A stretch of 64,000 bases of DNA, from positions 1 through 64,000 of the forward strand of contig JAMPAC010000010.1 of assembly GCA_023667395.1 (NCBI GenBank). The letters run 5' to 3'. Source of the stretch: Blautia sp. (GTDB taxonomy: Bacteria > Bacillota > Clostridia > Lachnospirales > Lachnospiraceae). Under the pieces are notes generated by a model. That model searched no databases and was not told the DNA's origin. It was given only the letters and a program-made list of their open reading frames with translations. Shown here piece by piece: positions 8,297-14,756 of the stretch. Both the position numbers and the translations under genes were made by a program. Positions within the stretch are counted from its first letter, which is position 1. Each line of letters begins with the position of its first letter.

Positions 8297-9290
8297 TTCG
8301 TCCACCCTTTACTGTTTTCCAGATTCTGACCAATAACTTTTCGTTGTTTAAATAAATAAGGAATACCACCAGCAGCACCGCGTTGATGATGGACTGCATG
8401 GACGCCGTCACCACGTTTGAAAGCGCGGCGAAAGTGGAATTTAACAGGGACATACAGACCGCCGCCAGCAGAAATCCCAGCTTTTCATTGCTGAACCTGC
8501 TGATGTAAGACCCTATGAACATGGGCAGGAACGCCGTGAACATAATGGAAATGGAGCCGAAGTTCAGCTGTCCGCCATTGATATTTGTGTTCCTGGCCGC
8601 GTTTAAGAATCCCACAATCCCCATCAGCGCCCCGCTGATGACATAACAGCCGATGGCATTGCGGATCTCCCGGATCCCGGTGTTGACCGCCACTTTCTGC
8701 CCGTTCTTCAGCGCGTTGTAATCGTATCCGAACCTGGTATAGTCAAACACAATGATCATGAACGCCAGAACCGCCGCAATGATAACCGCCGCATAGATCC
8801 AGGTTCCCACGAACCCGGACATAGAGGAATTCTGTACTTCCGTCATCACATATTTCCCGCCTGTGACAGTATAAAGGATTCCCTCATAGATCAAAGTCAC
8901 GCCCAGGGAGGTGATGATGGGCGGTATCTTCAGGGAGACATACAGCGCTCCTGAAACCAGCCCCAAAACCGCGCCCGCGATCACCGTCACAAGCAGCATA
9001 AGGCCTGCGCTTCCCGCGCCTCCGCCCAGCAGCGCGTAGGAGACTTTCGCCCCTGCCACGGCGGACAATGCCGCCATGGCGCCCAGGGAGAAGTCAAACC
9101 TTCCGCTGTTTAAGTTGATTGACAAGGCCATGGTGGTAACCATGACAATGGCCGTGTACACCACAAAGTTATTGAAACTCCGCATATTTGATATGACATG
9201 CTGTCCGTTCCCGAGACAGACAGCCTCCAGCAGGATCGCCGCAATTACGGGAATTGCAAGGGTTCCTGTGATTCTCTTCGAAGCGTTCAT
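8268..9290 (-). CDS. Sugar ABC transporter permease (RbsC/YjfF-like)
   Basis: The 340-residue integral membrane protein has about ten hydrophobic segments and the BPD_transp_2 signature: NSGRFDFSLGAMAALSAVAG early, KIPPIITSLGVTLIYEGILY in the middle, and a late ISGALMGIVGFLNAARNTN. It belongs to the CUT2 class, which imports monosaccharides or short oligosaccharides. The operon encodes two different permeases, so a heterodimeric channel is likely, as in the E. coli YtfT/YjfF system. The start at 9290 begins the recognisable N-terminus (MNASKRITG); an in-frame extension to 9371 is possible but lacks family similarity. Confidence 0.85.
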   Translation of the reverse strand: MNASKRITGTLAIPVIAAILLEAVCLGNGQHVISNMRSFNNFVVYTAIVMVTTMALSINLNSGRFDFSLGAMAALSAVAGAKVSYALLGGGAGSAGLMLLVTVIAGAVLGLVSGALYVSLKIPPIITSLGVTLIYEGILYTVTGGKYVMTEVQNSSMSGFVGTWIYAAVIIAAVLAFMIIVFDYTRFGYDYNALKNGQKVAVNTGIREIRNAIGCYVISGALMGIVGFLNAARNTNINGGQLNFGSISIMFTAFLPMFIGSYISRFSNEKLGFLLAAVCMSLLNSTFAALSNVVTASMQSIINAVLLVVFLIYLNNEKLLVRIWKTVKGGRNVQESGIAG

Positions 9291-9386
9291 GAATGACCAT
9301 GCCTTTCTGCTGCCTGCGGATCCCTGACACCGAAAAGCATAAGCTTTGGGGCGTATGGAAACCGCAGGCACAAATCGCGTGTGAAC

Positions 9387-10532
9387 TTACCTGGATTCCA
9401 CCAGCTTCTTCACATCCTCAAAGGTTACTTTGTCACCGATAATGCCGTCCAGCGCGGCTTTGTCATAGATCGGCGCGTCGCCGTTGTCCGACACATAGTA
9501 CTCGTCAAAGGTATTGCCGTCGGTGGCCACCAGATATCCCTGGCTGAGAGACACCGCATTGCCGTTGTCGCGGATCACATTGCCGTTTACCGCATTCAGA
9601 ATCAGGGCAAATACCGGGCCGATAGATGAGGAATACTTTCCTGCAAGGTAGGTGAGTTTTCCTTCTTTGATGGCGGTTCCGTTAGCCTGGGTAAAGGAGT
9701 CGATATCGGAGAAAGAGATTCCCGCCTCGTTCAGCGACTGTGTAAAGAATGTAGTCGCCATGCCCACGGAGAGAAATGCGTCCGGATTTTTCTGGATGGC
9801 CGCATTCAGTTCATCCGTGGTGGTATCGCCGTAACCCTGGAGATAAGCCGCCACTTCCACATCGCCTGATATCTTATCCATCTTCACGCCCTGATCCTGG
9901 AAGATCTGGCCCACGATGGCGTTCATATCATCGGAACCGCCATAGCTGTCGCCAAGCCCCACGATCACTCCTGCGGCGCGGTACACATGCATGGGATTGG
10001 GGATAAACGCACCATAGATTGCCACAGAGGACACGCCCTGTCCCTTGTAATACTCGCCCATTGCCTTTCCGGCTTCAAACTCGGTCTCGTTGCTGGGCCC
10101 TATCTGACCCGCGAAATACTCATATCCTTTATAGGTCTCATACTGCTCCGCATCCAGCACGCCGGAGGCAATGGCATAGTAAACCTTGTTCTCCTCGCAG
10201 GTCTCGATCTGCATGGCCCGGTCATTGCTGGACAGGGAGATGATCGCCTGATAGCCCTGGGAGACAAACTTTTCAATGGCCGTCTTCTCATCCTCGGCGC
10301 TTGCCAGGGCGTCGGTATAGGAAAACGTGACGCCGTACTGTCCCGCTATGTAATTCTCATAATAGGAGCGGAATCCCTGGGCTTCCTCGCCGCTGACGTC
10401 CGCCACCAGGACGCCGATCTTCACGTCCTTTGTGCCGCCTGCACTGTCCCCGTTGCCGCAGCCCGTCATGATCCCAACCGCCATAATCCCGGCCAACGCA
10501 AGACTCAATAACTTCCTTAACCTGTTTTTCAT
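9387..10532 (-). CDS. Sugar-binding lipoprotein of the ABC transporter
   Basis: The 381-residue protein begins with a signal peptide (MKNRLRKLLSLALAGIMAVG) and a lipobox ending in TGCGN, so it would be anchored on the outer face of the membrane. The mature part has a periplasmic-binding-protein fold of the LacI/RbsB type: DVKIGVLVADVSGEEAQGF, QGYQAIISLSSNDRA, and a C-terminal AIQKNPDAFLSVGMATTFF. The start at 10532 is preferred because GGAGG lies eight bases before it; an ATG two codons earlier is too close. It lies between the two permease genes and is preceded by about 500 bases of structured repeats, which may let this abundant component be expressed separately from its operon. Confidence 0.85.
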   Translation of the reverse strand: MKNRLRKLLSLALAGIMAVGIMTGCGNGDSAGGTKDVKIGVLVADVSGEEAQGFRSYYENYIAGQYGVTFSYTDALASAEDEKTAIEKFVSQGYQAIISLSSNDRAMQIETCEENKVYYAIASGVLDAEQYETYKGYEYFAGQIGPSNETEFEAGKAMGEYYKGQGVSSVAIYGAFIPNPMHVYRAAGVIVGLGDSYGGSDDMNAIVGQIFQDQGVKMDKISGDVEVAAYLQGYGDTTTDELNAAIQKNPDAFLSVGMATTFFTQSLNEAGISFSDIDSFTQANGTAIKEGKLTYLAGKYSSSIGPVFALILNAVNGNVIRDNGNAVSLSQGYLVATDGNTFDEYYVSDNGDAPIYDKAALDGIIGDKVTFEDVKKLVESR

Positions 10533-10550
10533 TTTCATATCCTCCATTCT

Positions 10551-10897
10551 AATTGCCGCTTGCGGCAATTTGTTCCGGTCTCTACACTGCGACGCCCTTG
10601 GTCTGAAAGAAATTTCATCTGCATAGGGCGCAGCTGAGAATTTCTTTCATGTGCCTTGGCACATTGCGTCCCCGTTTCGAGACTGTTTGCCAATTGCCGC
10701 TTGCGGCAATTTGTTCCGGTCTCTTCTCTTCAATGCCCACGCTCTGAAAGAAATTTCATCTGCAAAAGGCGCAGCTGAGAATTTCTTTCGGGCATTTTCG
10801 TTTCGAGACTGTTTTTTAATTGTCGCCTGCGACAATTTGTTCCGGTCTCTGCACTGCGACGCCCCTGCACATTGCGTCCCCGTTCCGAGACTGTTTT
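10551..10897 (-). repeat. Three copies of a modular GTCTC/GAGAC hairpin repeat (family 1)
   Basis: Each copy has the 20-bp palindrome AATTGCCGCTTGCGGCAATT or a variant, then TGTTCCGGTCTC, a variable folded middle, and CGTTCCGAGACTGTTT. Copy 1 is 10551-10687 (GTCTC at 10578, GAGAC at 10679), copy 2 is 10691-10815, and copy 3 is 10817-10897, a short form lacking the core hairpin. In copies 1 and 2 the middle pairs GAAAGAAATTTC with GAATTTCTTTC around CTGC...GCAG. Copy 3's palindrome is AATTGTCGCCTGCGACAATT, where both arms changed together. The copies fill the gap before the binding-protein gene. Confidence 0.85.
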
Positions 10898-10941
10898 CAT
10901 TGCATTTATCTCTAACGCACAAGGCGTTAAATTCCATTCTG

Positions 10942-11044
10942 GGAAGAACGCCGCTTTTGCGTTCTTCCGGGTGAGAAAGTCTGCACCGCAGACGTAGAAT
11001 TTCTTAGGTGGCGTACTCTGCCACCTTAGAAATTCTTCTCACCC
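10942..11044 (-). repeat. Double-hairpin element immediately after the permease stop codon (family 2, copy 1)
   Basis: Read on the minus strand it begins two bases after the stop at 11047. The outer stem is GGGTGAGAA/TTCTCACCC (10969-10977 with 11036-11044). It encloses a 16-base stem with one mismatch (10997-11012 with 11020-11035) and a GTCTGC/GCAGAC hairpin. A second hairpin, GGAAGAACGC/GCGTTCTTCC (10942-10951 with 10959-10968), follows directly. No T-run follows, so it is not a standard terminator. The same plan occurs at 18632-18739. Confidence 0.75.
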
Positions 11045-11046
11045 TG

Positions 11047-12048
11047 TTAGCGTGGCAGCAGGCTGGTCCTGTAGTTCATGCTGGTTATGTAGACCACCGC
11101 CAGGAAAAATACGGCGCTGATCACCTGGGTGATCCCGTAGGCCGCGCTGCTGTCGATCAGCACCTCCAGGATGTCATTCAACAGCATAAAGGAGAATCCT
11201 CCCACCACAGCCGCGTAGATCCTGGATCTTGCTCCGCCCGAGATGGGCATTCCGCCGAACACGATGGCGATAAAGATGTTCATGCCGATGCTGGAGGCCG
11301 TCGTGGTGGTGACAGAGGGCGTGTAAACCAATGTCAGGAACGCTCCCAGCCCCACGCCTATGCCCGTCATGGTAAATGCGATGATAGCATATTTGTTATA
11401 CCGGATACCCGTCAGCGCAGCGCAGACCGCGTTTCCGCCGATGAATTTCTGCCTGCGTCCCACCTTGGTCAGCTGGAACACAAAGAAGCAGAACAGGAAG
11501 AAAAGCGCCAGCAGCAGAATCTTAAATCCCATCGTGTCAAAGGGTTTCAGCACCGTGCCGGGAATACTGATCCCGCCAAGCGCCCCGCCATTGGTGGTGA
11601 TGATCTGCGCCGCCACGGCGGACAATACGGACATCATCGCCACCGTGGTCACAAAGGCCGGTATGTGGAATACCGATGCCAGCACGGAATTCAGCAGGGA
11701 ACACAGGATACCCGTCCCAAAGATTGTCAGCACCATCAGCAGCAGGCTCTCCGTCGCGTTATATACCGTGACACCCATGGTTGCGGCAAACAGCGTGGCC
11801 GCACCCAGGCTGATATCGAAAGTTCCCAGGGTATAGATAAAGATGGCTCCCGTGGCCACTACCGCCAGGACAACGCCCTCGTTGAACACAATTTTCAGAT
11901 ACATATCCAAGCGATACCCCTTTGCCCCGATCACGCCGCAGAAAACGGCAAACAGGATCACCAGGGCCGCCAGAGGAAGCAGTGTGATGATGGTCTGCCG
12001 GATCTTATATTTATCCGGGCCATGCGATTTTTCTTTGATGTTTTCCAT
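11047..12048 (-). CDS. Sugar ABC transporter permease (RbsC/YtfT-like)
   Basis: The 333-residue membrane protein has about ten hydrophobic segments. TLGTFDISLGAATLFAATMG and HIPAFVTTVAMMSVLSAVAA match the conserved first half of CUT2 permeases, and GGMPISGGARSRIYAAVVGG matches the conserved cytoplasmic loop near the end. It would pair with the permease at 8268-9290. The start is firm: AGGAGG lies five bases before the ATG. Folded repeats bound the gene on both sides, a family 1 element upstream and a family 2 element at its stop. Confidence 0.87.
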   Translation of the reverse strand: MENIKEKSHGPDKYKIRQTIITLLPLAALVILFAVFCGVIGAKGYRLDMYLKIVFNEGVVLAVVATGAIFIYTLGTFDISLGAATLFAATMGVTVYNATESLLLMVLTIFGTGILCSLLNSVLASVFHIPAFVTTVAMMSVLSAVAAQIITTNGGALGGISIPGTVLKPFDTMGFKILLLALFFLFCFFVFQLTKVGRRQKFIGGNAVCAALTGIRYNKYAIIAFTMTGIGVGLGAFLTLVYTPSVTTTTASSIGMNIFIAIVFGGMPISGGARSRIYAAVVGGFSFMLLNDILEVLIDSSAAYGITQVISAVFFLAVVYITSMNYRTSLLPR

Positions 12049-12059
12049 AGGTTCCTCCT

Positions 12060-12206
12060 ATTCCAGTTCCTGCTTGCAGGAACTTATTCCGACCTCTTCA
12101 CTCCGGCACCCTGATCTCGGGAAGGATTGTTCCGACGCTTCCGCGTCGAAAAATTCTTCCATGTGCCGGCTCTTTGGCGCATTGTGCTCTCGTTCCGAGG
12201 CTGTTT
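12060..12206 (-). repeat. Family 1 hairpin repeat between ABC ATPase and permease genes
   Basis: The element starts exactly at the ATPase stop codon (12207-12209) and ends 12 bases before the permease ATG. Its palindrome is AGTTCCTGCTTGCAGGAACT, and the outer closing pair is CCTC/GAGG. Inner stems are CCGGCAC/GTGCCGG and CGACGC/GCGTCG. Although the bases differ from other copies, each change is matched on the opposite arm. Confidence 0.75.
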
Positions 12207-13709
12207 TCAGATCATAAACTCTATAATGTCCGCGTCCGACAGTTCGGCGCTGCGTTCAAACTCTTTTGTGATCTCGCCGTTTTTCATGATCAGGATGCGG
12301 TCGCTCATTCCGATCAGTTCCGGCAATTCCTCGCTGATCATCAGGATGGTTCTGCCCTCTTTCTTCAGCTGCACCATCAGCTGGTACATGGCCTGCTTTA
12401 CTCCGATGTCAACGCCCCTGGTGGGGCAGTCCAGAATGAGTATCTCACTGCCGCAACCGATCCATTTGCCGAAAACCACTTTCTGTTTGTTCCCGCCCGA
12501 CAGCTGGCTGGTCAGCTGTTCCGCATCATAGCACTTGATGGATAGATCGCGAATCTGCCTGCCCACATATTCCTTTTCTTTTTTGTTCGTGATCAGGAAG
12601 CCGCCAACAGCGTATCTGTCCATGCCCGCAATGGCGATATTGTCCCGGATGCTGGCAGTCAGGCAGAGGGATTCCACGTCCCGATCCTTCGACACATAAC
12701 CGATGCTCTCCTCCATGGCCGTGGACGGGGTCCTGATCTCCTTTCCGTCCGCCGTGGTGACGCTTCCGCTTTCCAGGGGAACCGCGCCGAACAGCGCTTT
12801 TCCTAAAGTATGCATCCCGCAGGAGGAAAGCCCACCGACCCCCACGATCTCCCCCTTGTGGAGCGTGACGCTGACATCTTTCAATTCCTCACCCAGCTTC
12901 AGGTGCATGGCCTTTATGGAAACCTCGTCCTGGCGCGACGGAGTAAAATCGCTCCGGTAATAATCTCCCTGCAGTTCCCGCCCGATCATGCTGGTACGGA
13001 TGGCGTCCGCTTCAAATTCCTCGCTTGCAAAAGTGCGAATCAGCTTGCCGTCACGGAGAACGGTCAGCGTATCGCAGACCTCCATGATCTCCTCCAGGTC
13101 ATGGGAAATGAAAATGACTGCCTTGCCGTCGTCACGGAGTTTCCTGATCAGGCGGTACATAATGTCTCTTCCGTCATGGGAAAGCGCCGTGCTGGTCTCG
13201 TCGATGACCAGAATATCCGGGTTCTTCATAATGACTTTGGCGATCTCCACCAGCTTCCTGGTCTGAAAATCCAGTGCTGCCATGGGCATGCTGCCCTTCA
13301 CATGATCCACTCCGATGGCTGCCATCGCCTCGTCCGCCTTCTGGTTCATCTTTCTTTTATTGACCAGACCCGCTTTGTTCCGAAAGGCGTCCAGTTCGGC
13401 AAGAAAGATATTCTCCGCCACGGTGATCCCCTCGATGGTTCCGCTCTCCTGGACGATCATACCGATGCCATGCTGCAGGGCCTCGATCATGCTGCCCGGG
13501 TTCCAGGGCTGATCCTTGAATATCATTTCCCCCTCATTAGCCTTCTGCATACCGGCGGCAATGGACGAGATCGTGGATTTACCGGAACCGTTTTCTCCGA
13601 TCAGCCCCCGGATCTCGCCCGGATACACCTCCAGGGACACATGATCCAGAGCTGTCACACTCCCGAATCTCTTGGAAATATTTTTCAGTTGTAAAATTGG
13701 TTTTCCCAT
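12207..13709 (-). CDS. Sugar ABC transporter ATP-binding protein (RbsA/MglA-like, two NBDs)
   Basis: The 500-residue protein has two fused ATPase domains. Domain 1 has Walker A GENGSGKST (about residues 38-46), Walker B LVIDETSTALS and H-loop ISHDLEEI, but its signature is degenerate (FQTRKLVEIAK). Domain 2 has a degenerate P-loop, as usual in RbsA, with LSGGNKQKV and LILDCPTRGVD intact. It powers uptake through the two CUT2 permeases. The gene is first in the seven-gene operon. The ATG at 13709 is chosen because GGGAG lies five bases upstream; an in-frame ATG four codons earlier overlaps that site. Confidence 0.87.
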   Translation of the reverse strand: MGKPILQLKNISKRFGSVTALDHVSLEVYPGEIRGLIGENGSGKSTISSIAAGMQKANEGEMIFKDQPWNPGSMIEALQHGIGMIVQESGTIEGITVAENIFLAELDAFRNKAGLVNKRKMNQKADEAMAAIGVDHVKGSMPMAALDFQTRKLVEIAKVIMKNPDILVIDETSTALSHDGRDIMYRLIRKLRDDGKAVIFISHDLEEIMEVCDTLTVLRDGKLIRTFASEEFEADAIRTSMIGRELQGDYYRSDFTPSRQDEVSIKAMHLKLGEELKDVSVTLHKGEIVGVGGLSSCGMHTLGKALFGAVPLESGSVTTADGKEIRTPSTAMEESIGYVSKDRDVESLCLTASIRDNIAIAGMDRYAVGGFLITNKKEKEYVGRQIRDLSIKCYDAEQLTSQLSGGNKQKVVFGKWIGCGSEILILDCPTRGVDIGVKQAMYQLMVQLKKEGRTILMISEELPELIGMSDRILIMKNGEITKEFERSAELSDADIIEFMI

Positions 13710-13768
13710 ACTTACTCCCATCTGTGCGCTCAGCGCATATTTTCCGGTTCTTTGCTTTCACTGCACTC

Positions 13769-13774
13769 AGTATA
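13769..13774 (-). promoter_or_regulatory. Possible -10 element of the ABC-glycosidase operon
   Basis: On the minus strand TATACT lies 60 bases ahead of the ATPase start, in a gap without other genes. No good -35 box is present 16-18 bases upstream, as expected for an activator-dependent promoter. The divergent AraC-GH39 regulator is the obvious candidate activator. A GCGC-TCA-GCGC palindrome lies between this site and the gene. Confidence 0.3.
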
Positions 13775-13840
13775 GGATTTTCCGCACACAAAACCCATTT
13801 GATTCTTTTTCACTTTTAGGAACTTTTTTAACCTGTCAGC

Positions 13841-13881
13841 GGTTCCTTTCCTGAAATTCGGGAACGGAGGAACCTTTTTTT
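13841..13881 (+). terminator. Intrinsic terminator with no gene upstream on its strand
   Basis: GGTTCCT (13841-13847) pairs with AGGAACC (13868-13874), with an inner TTCC/GGAA pairing, and is followed by seven T. It points along the plus strand toward the AraC-GH39 gene. No plus-strand gene lies just upstream, so it may shield the regulator from antisense reading out of the operon, or end a short RNA. Confidence 0.5.
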
Positions 13882-14011
13882 GCAGAAGTTAGATTAAAAA
13901 TTTAAGGTTTTTATATTTCTGTCACAAATTTCATATTTTTATTTTGTGCATTATTGAAAATACGTAGCATTTCAGCCCCAATGGTATCTGGTGGCTTGCA
14001 GATAATGGGAC

Positions 14012-14167
14012 GGAGCCGGGACAGCAGGGACATCTTTCTGTGACGGCTCGATAGGCGTTCCGATGAGCCTCATGCACGGTGATGCTCACATGGGAGTTCG
14101 CATCGCCGGAGTCTCATCTCCACATCTCACTCACGTCACAGAAAGATGTCCCTGCTGTCCCGGCTCC
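14012..14167. repeat. Module A, copy 1: 34-bp perfect stem with structured loop
   Basis: Arms 14012-14045 and 14134-14167 are perfect reverse complements over 34 bases, starting GGAGCCGGGACAGCAGGG. The 88-base loop keeps two smaller hairpins, GGCTC/GAGCC and GGTGATGC/GCATCGCC. Copy 2 at 17241-17393 has nearly the same loop but a different stem sequence that still pairs. Confidence 0.8.
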
Positions 14168-14251
14168 TGTTTTACCGCAAGTTATCAGAAAGCAGATTGC
14201 CGATTTACAGCTTAAGAATAGAATCCTTTGCTTGAAAACTTTCAGGAATCA

Positions 14252-14461
14252 GGCGGAGACGTGCTGCCCTGTTATGGGCGGACTTTGAGGAGCGCATTTA
14301 GCAGGGATGAAATCCACTGCCTACGGAGACTATGGCGCGAAGACGCAATTCGCGCCATAGGAACTGGCGCATATCTTTGCGACAGTTCCGTAGTCGTAGT
14401 TGGCAGTTAGTTCAGCGCTGCGTTGCTCCGTCCGCACAGAACAGGGCAGCACGTCTCCGCC
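14252..14461. repeat. Module B, copy 1: multi-branched folded element
   Basis: The outer stem is 22 bp and perfect (14252-14273 with 14440-14461). Inward come CGGAC/GTCCG, GGAGC/GCTCC and ACTGCC/GGCAGT. A terminal junction carries GGCGCGAA/TTCGCGCC and GAACTG/CAGTTC hairpins. The strand between helices, including GATGAAATCCACTGCC and GTTGGCAGTTAGTTCAGC, is almost identical in copies 2 and 3 while the helices vary. Confidence 0.75.
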
Positions 14462-14584
14462 GTCCCTTGATCTGCACATCATCAAGCCACCAGATGCCAT
14501 CGGGGCTGAACTGTTACAAAAATACTGAAATATTTAATTCCTCTGGGTGATTTTTCTCGGAACATTTGTTAAAATATCCGCAAA

Positions 14585-14718
14585 GGGCAGAGGCAAGTGG
14601 TCAAGGAAGCAGATGCCGTGCTGGCACGAACAGATGCTTCTTTGACCATTTGACGAGCGAAAGCGACAAAGAATGCCCTGCATTCTTGAAAAATCCCTGA
14701 TTTTTCGGGTCTCTGCCC
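14585..14718 (+). ncRNA. Candidate structured 5' leader of the AraC-GH39 gene
   Basis: GGGCAGAG (14585-14592) pairs with CTCTGCCC (14711-14718) and closes a multi-branch loop. Inside are a 17-bp stem with two G-U pairs (14595-14611 with 14635-14651) capped by a GTGC/GCAC mini-stem, then GAATG/CATTC (14671-14685), then GAAAAATC/GATTTTTC (14688-14706). It ends 38 bases before the start codon. No second copy exists in the window, so covariation cannot be checked. It could be a cis-regulatory RNA or another mobile palindrome. Confidence 0.45.
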
Positions 14719-14756
14719 GAAACTTGCGGAAACATAAAAATAACGGAGGAACAGCC

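Larger units (their letters stand above)
13971..14510. mobile_element. Composite folded element with 28-bp terminal inverted repeats (family 3, copy 1)
   Basis: Ends at 13971-13998 and 14483-14510 are inverted repeats matching at 26 of 28 positions; each starts TTCAGCCCC and ends TGGCTTG when read inward. Inside are two separate folded modules, A (14012-14167) and B (14252-14461). No reading frame of note is present. The size, terminal repeats and lack of coding resemble a non-autonomous miniature transposon. No clear target-site duplication was seen. Related copies lie at 17230-17756 and 37724-38092. Confidence 0.65.

Noticed and set aside
11008..12114. Long plus-strand open frame opposite the permease gene
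   Set aside because: It is antisense to a clear ABC permease and is His/Gln/Arg-rich low-complexity sequence with no ribosome site or family motif.
14012..14461. Group II intron, HEARO, ROOL or GOLLD RNA
   Set aside because: No domain V-like hairpin or reverse transcriptase was found for an intron, and the size and conserved segments do not match the large RNAs I can recall. A database search would be needed to be certain.
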